Below, in pieces: positions 36,067 through 44,275 of a DNA stretch of 64,000 nucleotides (position 1 is its first letter; each line of letters begins with the position of its first letter). The translations under genes were made by a program, and so were the position numbers. The DNA is from Acidobacteriota bacterium (GTDB lineage: Bacteria > Acidobacteriota > Terriglobia > Bryobacterales > Bryobacteraceae), in assembly GCA_016185425.1 (NCBI GenBank), contig JACPNQ010000045.1:39844-103843 (forward strand), in the 5' to 3' direction. Under the pieces are notes generated by a model that made no database searches, was not told where the DNA came from, and saw nothing but the letters and a program-made list of their open reading frames with translations.

Positions 36067-38172
36067 ATGCAGACGAACAAACCAGGCACGCGCTATTGGT
36101 ATCAGGACCTCCGCCGCGCTGTGTTTCACAACCTGAACGAGTACGATCCGCAAGTCCTCGATGTCGATCGCTGGATCGAACGTTGGGCGGCGTTTCGCCC
36201 CAACGTCATCGTGTTGAGTTGCGGCGGGCATATTGCGTTCTACCCGACGAAGTTGCCGCACCATCATCGGAGCCAGTTCCTCGGCGATCGCGATCTATTC
36301 GGTGAGTATTTTCGCGCGGCCAAGCGGCGCGGCTGGCGCGTGATCTGTCGTGTGGAATCGAACTGGGCCAACCAAGAGGTCTGGCGAGAGAGGCCCGAAT
36401 GGTTCGAGCGCGACGGGGCGGGCCAGCCGGTCCGAAACGAAGAGACTTCGTGGGTGCTCCACACCTGCCTGTTTTCGAATTACCACACGGAGCAAGTCCC
36501 CGCCATCATGCGGGAAGTCGTTTCCCGTTACGACGTGGATGGGTTCTTCACCAACAGTTGGCCGCCAACAGGCCTGCCGTATCGGTGCCGCTGCGAGCAG
36601 TGCCTTGAGTTTGCGGGCCGGTCCGATTCCCAACTCATGGAGCGTCAGCGCGACCGCGTGCTGGAGATCTGCGATCGGTTGAGTCAAGTCGCGTCGGAGT
36701 CGCGGCCGGACCGGGTGTACGCCGTGCACATCTCCGGTGCTACGCGTGCGGTCCTCAATATCCGGCAACTCTCGAAAACGGCGCGGTTGTTTATCGCGGA
36801 CCACCAAGGAAGGTCTGGTGACACGCCCATCTGGAATTGTGCCCAGCAGGGTCGAGTCGCCCACTGCGCATTGAACGGGAACCCGATCGTTCTCGGAGTT
36901 GGCACGAACGGTGGGGCGTGGCGGCACACAGCAAAGTCGGCTGCGGAGACAACGCTGTGGATGGCGCAGGCGCTTGCCAGCGGGATGGTTCCCCGATATA
37001 CATGGCTTGGCGGCACGCCCTCGGATCTCCGCTGGCTCGAGACTGGCCGGCAGTTCTTTGGCTGGATCGCAGATCATCAGGAGCATTTTGCGAACCGGCG
37101 GACGCTAACCAACCTCGCTGTCGTCTACTCACAACGGCTCAATCACCTATACAGCGCACCCGCCGCCACGCGCGGCGGCTACGATGCGATCGCATCCAGT
37201 AGCCCGTCAGCCCCCGGCGATCCATCGGACTTCCTGCAAGGAATGTATTATGCGCTGCTGGAAGGGCGCTTCATTTTCGACTTTATCCACGAAGACGACT
37301 TGACGCCGGAGCGGTTGAAGAAATATTCGACGGTGCTGCTTCCAAACATCGCTCTCCTGAGCGATGAGAATTGCCGGGCACTGCGGTCGTACGCAAATGC
37401 CGGTGGATCTCTCCTGGCCACTTTCGAAACGAGTCTCTACGATGAATCCGGCCGGCCGCGAGAAAACTTCGGATTGGCCGATCTATTCCAGATCCGCCGC
37501 TCCGGCAGCCGTGCTGGCGGCTATTTCAACGCGGCCATCGAACGGCCGCATGAACTCCTGCGCGGATTCGCTCAGACGAAACTCCTTCCTGGAGGCGAGT
37601 GGCGTGTACCGCTCCGTCCCACCGCCGATCCCATTCTGACTACAGTGCCTCCCTACCCCCGCGGCATCCCCGAGTTGGTTTACGCCGAGGCGCGCAGTGA
37701 GATGCCGTACGCAGGCCCGCACAGCGCCGAACCCGCGGTCGTGATGCATGAGATGGGCGCAAGCCGCCTCGTTTACTTTCCCGGCGACATTGAGCGTAGC
37801 GCGTGGCGGTCAGGCAATAGCGATCTGAGTCTGCTCTTGCAGAATGCGATTCGTTGGGTGTCGCGCGGGCAGTCCCCGGTAACTGTATCGGGCGAGGGCA
37901 TGGCCGAAATCTTTGCATGGGAGACCGCGCCCGGCTACGCCATCCACATTCTCAACTACAACAACCCGAATATGACGAGGCCGTGGATCCGAAAGGGCTA
38001 TCCGCTCGGGCCGCAGCAGGTGCGCGTCGAATTGCCACCCGGCGTGAGGATTTCCCGCGTCGAGCTGCTCGCGGCCGGAACAAAACCGCGTTTCCGCATC
38101 AATGAACGAGTTCTGGAGTTTACCGTACCTCATGTCGACGGCTACGAGATTGCCGCGCTATACAGGTCGTAA
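36067..38172 (+). CDS. GHL6-like putative glycoside hydrolase, copy 2, no signal peptide
   Basis: This 701-residue protein is collinear with the Tat-exported copy 1 and nearly identical in many blocks: NLNEYDP, HIAFYPTKLPHHHRSQFLGD, RPEWFERD, VDGFFTNSWPPTGLPYRC, VVYSQRLNHLYSAP, FDFIHEDDLTPE, GGSLLATFETSLYDESG and NYNNPNMTRPWIRKGYP. The clear difference is at the start: it begins MQTNKPGTRYWYQDLRRAVF with no signal, so it is predicted to stay in the cytoplasm, unless a start inside the preceding receptor gene is used (the ATG is only three bases after that stop). The two copies thus may process the same linkage before and after import. A family or substrate cannot be proven from sequence alone. 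Confidence 0.78.
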   Translation: MQTNKPGTRYWYQDLRRAVFHNLNEYDPQVLDVDRWIERWAAFRPNVIVLSCGGHIAFYPTKLPHHHRSQFLGDRDLFGEYFRAAKRRGWRVICRVESNWANQEVWRERPEWFERDGAGQPVRNEETSWVLHTCLFSNYHTEQVPAIMREVVSRYDVDGFFTNSWPPTGLPYRCRCEQCLEFAGRSDSQLMERQRDRVLEICDRLSQVASESRPDRVYAVHISGATRAVLNIRQLSKTARLFIADHQGRSGDTPIWNCAQQGRVAHCALNGNPIVLGVGTNGGAWRHTAKSAAETTLWMAQALASGMVPRYTWLGGTPSDLRWLETGRQFFGWIADHQEHFANRRTLTNLAVVYSQRLNHLYSAPAATRGGYDAIASSSPSAPGDPSDFLQGMYYALLEGRFIFDFIHEDDLTPERLKKYSTVLLPNIALLSDENCRALRSYANAGGSLLATFETSLYDESGRPRENFGLADLFQIRRSGSRAGGYFNAAIERPHELLRGFAQTKLLPGGEWRVPLRPTADPILTTVPPYPRGIPELVYAEARSEMPYAGPHSAEPAVVMHEMGASRLVYFPGDIERSAWRSGNSDLSLLLQNAIRWVSRGQSPVTVSGEGMAEIFAWETAPGYAIHILNYNNPNMTRPWIRKGYPLGPQQVRVELPPGVRISRVELLAAGTKPRFRINERVLEFTVPHVDGYEIAALYRS

Positions 38173-38214
38173 TGCAACCGGCTCTGCCCATCACCGCCGA
38201 AAGGTAACGCACGA

Positions 38215-39750
38215 ATGAGAAAACCACTACTAGGGATAGGTACGTTAACGGCAACCCTGTTGCTCGTTTATGGGGCCGGCAATTACAGCGAGCCATACAG
38301 GCCGCAATATCATTTCAGCCCTGCGAAGAATTGGATGAACGATCCGAATGGACTCGTCTACTACAAGGGCGAATACCATCTCTTCTATCAATACAACCCG
38401 TTCGGCAATACATGGGGCCACATGAGCTGGGGTCATGCCGTCAGCCGCGATCTGGTGCATTGGGAGCACTTGCCTGTCGCGCTCCAGGAGGAAGATGGCG
38501 TCATGATCTATTCAGGCAGCGCCGTCGTCGATTGGCAGAACACGAGTGGTCTCTGCCGGAATCCCGATGTGCGAGACAAATCGTGCCTGGTCGCTATATA
38601 CACAGGCCGCACCGAAACCTCACAAACACAGCACATCGCCTTCAGCAACGATCGTGGCCGCACGTGGACTAAGTTCTCCGGAAACCCTGTGATTGACCTG
38701 AACATGCGTGACTTCCGCGACCCGAAGGTCATCTGGCATGAGGAATCAAAGAAGTGGGTGATGGTGACGGTTCTGGCGAAGGAGAAGAAGGTTCGCTTCT
38801 TCGGGTCGTCCAACCTCCGCGAATGGAAGGCCCTGAGCGACTTCGGCCCTGAGGGAGCGACAGTCGGTGTGTGGGAGTGCCCGGACCTCTTTCCTCTTCC
38901 TCTCGAAGGGACGCCCGGAGGGAAGCGTTGGGTGCTGGTCGTCAGCTTGAACCCGGGCGGACCCGCCGGCGGTTCGGGCGGGCAGTATTTTGTCGGCCAA
39001 TTCGATGGCACAAAGTTCGTCAACGAAAATGCGGCGGAGCGAGTCCTATGGATTGATCACGGCAGGGACTTTTATGCGGTCCAGTCGTACTCGGATATCC
39101 CGCCGAAAGACGGACGCCGCATCTGGATCGGTTGGTTAACCAATTGGCAGTATGCGCGGCAGGAGCCGACAAGTACGTGGCGGACGGCGCAATCCATTCC
39201 GCGCCAGGTGCGGTTAAGAAATACGCCTGACGGTGTTCGCCTTGTGCAGGAGCCGGTCTCGGAGCTCCTCCGTCTCCGTGAAGGCGCCTTTCGTCTGAAC
39301 AATCGCACGGTCGAGGAGACGAACAAATTGCTCAACACGCGGAGCGGAGCCGCTTTGGAAATGATTGTGGATATCGCACTGAATGGCGCCTCGCGCGCAG
39401 GCCTGAAAGTTAGGAAAGGCGCAACGGAGGAGACGCTCATCGGAGTGACACAGAACCCGCCCGAGGTATTCGTAGATCGAACCAAATCCGGAAATATATC
39501 GTTCCACGAAAAGTTCACGGGTATTCACGCAGCTCCCCTGCGAGCGGGAAACACGGTCAGGCTGCACGTCTTTGTCGACTGGTCATCGGTCGAAGTATTT
39601 GCGAACGACGGCGAGACTGTACTGTCGGAACGGATCTTTCCATCGCCCGGCAGCCAGGGCATTGAGTTGTTCGCCGAAGGCGGCCACGCAACCGTCAGGT
39701 CTCTGCAGCTTTGGAAATTGAAAGGGATCTGGGAGGGGCAGGTACGGTGA
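38215..39750 (+). CDS. GH32 beta-fructosidase (levanase / fructan hydrolase type)
   Basis: The 511-residue protein has a signal peptide (1-~21) and the three GH32 catalytic motifs: WMNDPNGL (nucleophile Asp; residues ~39-46), FRDPKVIWH (transition-state Asp) and WECPDLFPL (acid/base Glu). The five-bladed propeller (HFSPAKNWMNDPNG, YQYNPFGNTWGHMSWGHA) is followed by a C-terminal beta-sandwich (VRLHVFVDWSSVEVFANDGE). GH32 enzymes release fructose from sucrose, inulin or levan. With a signal peptide it acts in the periplasm or outside. AAAGGTAACG precedes the ATG. The MFS porter gene starts inside its stop codon (TGATG at 39748-39752), so released sugar and its importer are made together. Confidence 0.95.
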   Translation: MRKPLLGIGTLTATLLLVYGAGNYSEPYRPQYHFSPAKNWMNDPNGLVYYKGEYHLFYQYNPFGNTWGHMSWGHAVSRDLVHWEHLPVALQEEDGVMIYSGSAVVDWQNTSGLCRNPDVRDKSCLVAIYTGRTETSQTQHIAFSNDRGRTWTKFSGNPVIDLNMRDFRDPKVIWHEESKKWVMVTVLAKEKKVRFFGSSNLREWKALSDFGPEGATVGVWECPDLFPLPLEGTPGGKRWVLVVSLNPGGPAGGSGGQYFVGQFDGTKFVNENAAERVLWIDHGRDFYAVQSYSDIPPKDGRRIWIGWLTNWQYARQEPTSTWRTAQSIPRQVRLRNTPDGVRLVQEPVSELLRLREGAFRLNNRTVEETNKLLNTRSGAALEMIVDIALNGASRAGLKVRKGATEETLIGVTQNPPEVFVDRTKSGNISFHEKFTGIHAAPLRAGNTVRLHVFVDWSSVEVFANDGETVLSERIFPSPGSQGIELFAEGGHATVRSLQLWKLKGIWEGQVR

Positions 39751-41126
39751 TGTCGACCTCAGCCTACGCGTCCGGGACGACACAACCCGGCAAGTCGGAA
39801 CGCATGAACGCATTCCTTCTTCGGAATACCCTGGTCGCCGCACTTGGTGGTCTGCTCTTCGGTTTCGATACGGCGGTCATTGCCGGCACGACACGCGCGC
39901 TCACTGAGACGTTTCAACTCACATCGGCGCTGCTCGGTTTCACAGTGGCAAGTGCGCTCTGGGGGACGGTCCTGGGGTCTATATTCGCGGGCATCCCCAG
40001 TGATCGATATGGACGTCGCGCATCGCTTCGCGTCCTCGCGATTCTGTATGTCGTTTCCGCCATTGGATCCGGACTAGCCTGGAATTGGACCGCTCTCGTT
40101 GCTTTCCGTCTGATCGGAGGCCTTGCGATTGGCGGCTCGTCCGTCATCGGGCCGATGTACATTGCCGAGATCGCTCCGGCCCGGCGTCGCGGACAATTGG
40201 TCGCGTTCTTTCAGTTCAATGTCGTGCTGGGAATCTTGGTCGCCTATTTTTCCAACTATCTCGTAGGGTTCGGGGGCTTCGGAGACGCCGAGTGGCGGTG
40301 GAAGCTCGGAATTGCCGCCGCGCCGGCGGTGTTCTTCTTCACAGTCCTTTTCGGTATCCCGCAAAGCCCGCGCTGGCTCGTTCAAAAGAACCGGCTGGCG
40401 GAAGCGAAGGATGTTCTGGTGCGCATCGGAGAGCCCAACGTGGACGGCGAGCTGCGGCAAATTATCGACTCCATCGGTTCTCAGCACGGTCAGCGGGGCG
40501 AGCCTCTGTTCTCGCGGAAATACCTGACGCCGATCTTCCTCGCCGTATCGATCGGTGCATTCAATCAGCTTTCAGGCATCAACGCGATTCTTTACTATCT
40601 GAACGACATCTTCGCGCGTGCTGGCTTCAATAAGGTTTCAAGCGACATTCAAGCCGTGGCCATCGGCTTCACCAATTTGCTCTTCACCATGGCCGCGATG
40701 TTCGTTATCGATAGGATCGGACGCAAAGTATTGCTGCTCACCGGAGCCATAGGCACCGCTGTCTGTCTTGGCGGCGTCGCGGCGATTTTTGCCACCGGCA
40801 GAAACGAAGCTCTGCTGGTCTGGCTGCTGATCGGATACATCGCGTTCTTTGCGTTCTCTCAAGGCGCGGTGATCTGGGTTTATATCAGCGAAGTGTTCCC
40901 GAATGCGGTACGCGCCAAGGGGCAGAGCCTGGGCAGTTTCACGCACTGGTTCATGAATGCCCTCATCTCCGGTGTCTTTCCGCTGCTCGCGGATTCCTCC
41001 GGCGCCATCCCCTTCGTATTCTTTGCACTGATGATGGTCGTGCAATTCTTGGTCGTTTTGACTCTCTACCCGGAGACGAAAGGAGTCTCGCTCGAACAGA
41101 TGCAGAAAAGATTAGGTATCGAGTAA
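39750..41126 (+). CDS. MFS sugar porter (sugar:proton symporter type)
   Basis: The start is ATG 39750, which shares its A with the GH32 TGA and has GGGAGGGG at 39731-39738; the upstream open frame is inside the GH32 gene. The 458-residue protein has 12 likely membrane helices and the sugar-porter signatures: GGLLFGFDTAVIAG in helix 1, SDRYGRRASL after helix 2, PMYIAEIAPARRRG before helix 5, PQSPRWLVQKNR in the central loop, FNQLSGINAILYY in helix 7, DRIGRKVLLL, and PETKGVSLEQ at the end. This is the XylE/GalP/IolT group. In this context it probably carries fructose or glucose into the cytoplasm for the kinase encoded upstream. Confidence 0.95.
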   Translation: MSTSAYASGTTQPGKSERMNAFLLRNTLVAALGGLLFGFDTAVIAGTTRALTETFQLTSALLGFTVASALWGTVLGSIFAGIPSDRYGRRASLRVLAILYVVSAIGSGLAWNWTALVAFRLIGGLAIGGSSVIGPMYIAEIAPARRRGQLVAFFQFNVVLGILVAYFSNYLVGFGGFGDAEWRWKLGIAAAPAVFFFTVLFGIPQSPRWLVQKNRLAEAKDVLVRIGEPNVDGELRQIIDSIGSQHGQRGEPLFSRKYLTPIFLAVSIGAFNQLSGINAILYYLNDIFARAGFNKVSSDIQAVAIGFTNLLFTMAAMFVIDRIGRKVLLLTGAIGTAVCLGGVAAIFATGRNEALLVWLLIGYIAFFAFSQGAVIWVYISEVFPNAVRAKGQSLGSFTHWFMNALISGVFPLLADSSGAIPFVFFALMMVVQFLVVLTLYPETKGVSLEQMQKRLGIE

Positions 41127-41202
41127 ATCCAGGGCAGGTGCCATCACGTTGTTCTCCGCGCTCGCGAATACATATAATCACAGTCGGCAATCAGGAGAAC
41201 AA

Positions 41203-42774
41203 ATGGCAATCAACCGGCGTTACTTTTTCTATGGCAGCCTGCTCGCGGGCGCTGTTCCAGCTTCAGGATTCGGCAGTGCGGCTTCTCTCAAATCGCTGGG
41301 CTACAAGTCCCCCAACGAAAAGCTGAACTTCGCCGCGATCGGCTCGGGCGGCCAGGGCGCAAGCAACATCCGTGCAGCTTCGCCTACGGAAAACATCGTC
41401 GCCCTCTGCGATGTCGATGATCGCCGCGCCGCTCAGACTTTCAAGAACTTCCCGGGCGCGCCCACCTATCGCGACTTCCGCAAAATGCTCGACAAGGAAG
41501 CGAATAACATCGACGCCATCATTGTTGCCACGCCCGACCACATGCATGCGACAGCCGCCATGTGGTGCATGGAACGCAACAAGCATGTCTACGTGCAGAA
41601 GCCCCTCGTCCGCACGGTTTGGGAGGCCCGCCAACTCCGGGAGGCGGCCGCCAAGTACCGCGTCGCGACGCAAATGGGTAACCAGGGATACTCGAACGAA
41701 GGGACTCGCCAGTGTGCCGAGATAATCTGGAACGGCGACATCGGCAGCGTCACCGAAGTGCACGCCTGGAGCGATCGTCCACTCTGGCCGCAAGGCATTA
41801 CGGAAATTCCCAGGGAAGAGCCCGTGCCTGCCACGCTCGATTGGGACCTTTGGCTCGGTGTCGCCGAAAAGCGCCCCTTCACCGCGGGCGGCCGCACAGA
41901 ACCCGACCGCTGGGGCGGCTACTTCTATCTGCCCTTTAGCTGGCGGGGCTTCTACGATTTCGGCGCGGGCGCACTGGGAGATATGGCCTGCCACATCCTT
42001 GGTGCCCCGAACATGGCGCTCCATCTCTCCAAACGCAAAATCGTTGGCGTGGAGTGCATCAAGAAAGAGGGCCCAAGCCCCATTCAATTCCCCAAGGCCT
42101 CGGTGATTCGGTTCGACTTCGCGGCTTACGGAGACATGCCCCCGCTCCAGGTCTTCTGGTACGACGGCATGAAGGCAAGTCCTACGCTAGCCGGCGTTCC
42201 CGAAGGCGAATGGGTGGGCGATCCGCCCTCGCTCCGGCCTGCCGAAGGCCAGGGACAAACCGCGGGCCAGGGACAAGGCGCGGGCCGGCGCCCGGTTGGG
42301 GTTGGAACCCGCCCTGGGGATGCCACGTTCCGCTCTCCGGGACGAGTCTTCAACGCTGCGGAATTTGAAGCCCTTAAGGCGCCCGGCGCCGATCTGCGAA
42401 TCCCGACTCCCAACGGCAGCCTCTTCCGCGGCAGCAAGGGAATGCTGACCACTGGCACTTACGGCGAAGTGACCCGGCTCCTGCCTGTGGAGAAGATGAA
42501 GGACTATACAATGCCGCCGCCATTGTTGACCCGCTCTCCCGGCCACATGCGCGATTTCATTCGCGCCTGCAAGGGCGGCGACCCGGCATGCTCGAACTTC
42601 GACGTAGCTGCGCCGTTTGTCGAGTGGATGCTGCTCGGCGTCATCGCGTTGCGTCATGAGGGCAAGCTCGAGTATGACCCTGACAAGATGCGGATCACTA
42701 ACAACGCCGAGGCCAATAAGCTGCTGAAGCCTGTCTTCCGCAAAGGCTGGGAATTTCACACGGTGAAGTCGTAG
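41203..42774 (+). CDS. exported Gfo/Idh/MocA oxidoreductase with Gly/Gln insertion
   Basis: The ATG at 41203 has AGGAG (41193-41197) and is preferred over ATG 41149. The protein opens with a signal that has the Tat-like core INRRYFFYGSLLAG. The Rossmann fold shows LNFAAIGSGGQG (41-52) and IIVATPDHMHA; the family signature reads VQKPLVRTV (131-139), with Gln where the classic motif has Glu, as is frequent in the acidobacterial branch, and the catalytic Lys kept. Residues ~345-375 are a low-complexity insertion (two GQGQxA units, then GRRPVGVGTRPG) absent from the paralogue at 17157. The substrate is unknown, probably a sugar. It closes the carbohydrate operon. Confidence 0.9.
   Translation: MAINRRYFFYGSLLAGAVPASGFGSAASLKSLGYKSPNEKLNFAAIGSGGQGASNIRAASPTENIVALCDVDDRRAAQTFKNFPGAPTYRDFRKMLDKEANNIDAIIVATPDHMHATAAMWCMERNKHVYVQKPLVRTVWEARQLREAAAKYRVATQMGNQGYSNEGTRQCAEIIWNGDIGSVTEVHAWSDRPLWPQGITEIPREEPVPATLDWDLWLGVAEKRPFTAGGRTEPDRWGGYFYLPFSWRGFYDFGAGALGDMACHILGAPNMALHLSKRKIVGVECIKKEGPSPIQFPKASVIRFDFAAYGDMPPLQVFWYDGMKASPTLAGVPEGEWVGDPPSLRPAEGQGQTAGQGQGAGRRPVGVGTRPGDATFRSPGRVFNAAEFEALKAPGADLRIPTPNGSLFRGSKGMLTTGTYGEVTRLLPVEKMKDYTMPPPLLTRSPGHMRDFIRACKGGDPACSNFDVAAPFVEWMLLGVIALRHEGKLEYDPDKMRITNNAEANKLLKPVFRKGWEFHTVKS
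42247..42276 (+). repeat. 18-bp tandem unit inside the oxidoreductase gene
   Basis: GGCCAGGGACAA occurs at 42247-42258 and 42265-42276, joined by similar GC hexamers, so the unit is 18 bases and encodes GQGQ plus two small residues. It is in frame, so copy changes would not break the gene. Likely a slippage-born surface loop. Confidence 0.7.
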
Positions 42775-42833
42775 GCCCCTGACGTACGAATCTTGCCGCC
42801 CGCTCTTCGACGTGGAGTTCGAAACCGCTTCGC

Positions 42834-43289
42834 CTACACTCCGAACTGACGGAAGTGGTGATCGGCGTGCAAGTAACCCCAGCGCAACCATTCCCAATCG
42901 CTCAGCTCGCCGAAGATCGGATGACGAGAGAATTGGAAGGTCCGCGGCTGATTCGCGAAACGTTCGACGACAGCGGCTAATGCCGTCTTGTCGTACGAGA
43001 ATTCGATAGGCCGCGTGCCGCTGGCCAATTGATCCATTTCCGGCCGCGTTGGAACACCCTTTGGCCACTTCAATGGCGTGTGAAGCGCAACCCATCGGAT
43101 AAATGTTCGATTGAAGAGCGTGATGTCCTCGCTGGCTGTCTTCGCGCCCATTGCGAGGCCGAATGAATCATTCAGATGGCATACCATTTGATGGGCGTTC
43201 ATCTTGCCCCAAAGTGCCCGGGAGTCCGGGCGCACGCGCTGGAGCCGGTCAAGCAAAACCTGGGTCGATTCGGAATTCAGTATATGCAT
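42834..43289 (-). CDS. DinB-like / DUF1569 family protein
   Basis: The 151-residue protein has the helical DinB-superfamily layout: WGKMNAHQMVCHLNDSF (first metal His, ~32-37) and the C-terminal HADHHFRQFGV, whose histidines complete the metal site. The middle HPIFGELSDWEWLRWGYLH is characteristic of DUF1569 members. These are small, probably metal-binding proteins, some of which act as thiol-dependent transferases; the job here is unknown. It is alone on the minus strand, with its 3' end 59 bases from the convergent oxidoreductase stop. No clear ribosome site was seen before ATG 43289. Confidence 0.8.
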   Translation of the reverse strand: MHILNSESTQVLLDRLQRVRPDSRALWGKMNAHQMVCHLNDSFGLAMGAKTASEDITLFNRTFIRWVALHTPLKWPKGVPTRPEMDQLASGTRPIEFSYDKTALAAVVERFANQPRTFQFSRHPIFGELSDWEWLRWGYLHADHHFRQFGV

Positions 43290-43499
43290 GCGATGATCTG
43301 CCTATCCACCAGTTTTATCCGCCGCCGTCAATGCGTCAAATCGTTGGACGCATTCCCGTGCCGAACGCCCTCCACCGAGACTGTCCACCTCACCCGAAGC
43401 ATAAATGCCACTCGGTTCCTCCGGCCCTGGAGGTCCGATTGGTCACTGGAGCCAGGTGCGAGGACTCCATTCATTTACCGGCTTTGTGGGGGTTGGGGC

Positions 43500-43949
43500 T
43501 CAGTTCTCCGTGGGCCTCTCGATGCGCTCGATCACAACTGTGGTCACAGGTCCCTTCCTGGACTGAAGCTCCAGCCCGAGCTGGCTCTTGATCGCGGTGA
43601 AGATCGATGGGCGGGGGTCGTCGGCGGCGACCGGTTCCCCAGCCAGGGCGAGGGCGCGTTCTGCGTCGTCCTCTGGCCGGAATTCCAGCCTGTACTTGAA
43701 CCGCCCGTCGAGGCCGGTTTCGTCCAACACCGGGCGGCGCAACATTTGCGTCAAGCTGAAGGCAAGGAAGGAAATCGGCCCGCCGATGCTTTCGATGGCA
43801 TCGCCGAGGTAGCGCACTCCGCCGCGGCCCTCGGGATCGCGCGTCAGCTTATGCCCGCCGTTCGCGACCGGCAGAACATAAACATCAGCCTCTTTGGTTT
43901 CGGTGCGAACGGTCAAGTTGAAGCGGTCGGCCAGCAAGGCTTTCACCCG
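43500..43949 (-). pseudogene. remnant of a Solibacter-type C-terminal-domain protein (Soli_cterm)
   Basis: Read on the minus strand, the last ~149 codons match the acidobacterial Soli_cterm domain: VKALLADRFNLTVRTETKEA, DVYVLPVANGGHKL, RRPVLDETGLDGRFKYRLEF, SIFTAIKSQLGLELQSRKGP and VIERIERPTEN. Intact proteins of this family have a signal peptide and an N-terminal part containing a FEVASVKP-like segment, or a BlaR1-type peptidase. Here the frame stays open to 44330, but the extra sequence (Arg/Ser-rich, no signal) looks like chance coding, and part of it overlaps the start of the serine hydrolase gene on the plus strand. I therefore call it a 5'-truncated remnant. It could still be expressed as a short domain. 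Confidence 0.7.
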
Positions 43950-44275
43950 TTCGCGTGTACGGTTTGCCCGTTGTTCGGAAGCCGGCGCTGCTCCTGGACT
44001 TCCGCCATCCGCAATAGTTGTGCCACTCTTGCCGCCGGGTACTTCGCTGCGATCTCCAAAATCTTTCGCGTGCGCCGATTGACGTGCAATTTGGAGCACC
44101 GTTCCTCGAATGACCTCAGATCGCGTCCCGCACAAGCTGCTGCTTACGCGCTTGCAGCGCCGGGACTGCAACTTGCACGAGAAATTCTGGCGTACCTCCG
44201 GGCGCATCCCGCACTGAGGACTGGTTGTCAGCTCTTCACGCCATACCGGCTCAGCGATGCGATAAGCTACACACC
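43950..44275. other. no convincing gene
   Basis: Between the Soli_cterm remnant and the serine hydrolase start I see frames open on both strands but no start with a ribosome site, no motif and no repeat. It probably holds decayed sequence of the remnant's 5' part plus the promoter of the hydrolase gene. Confidence 0.5.
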
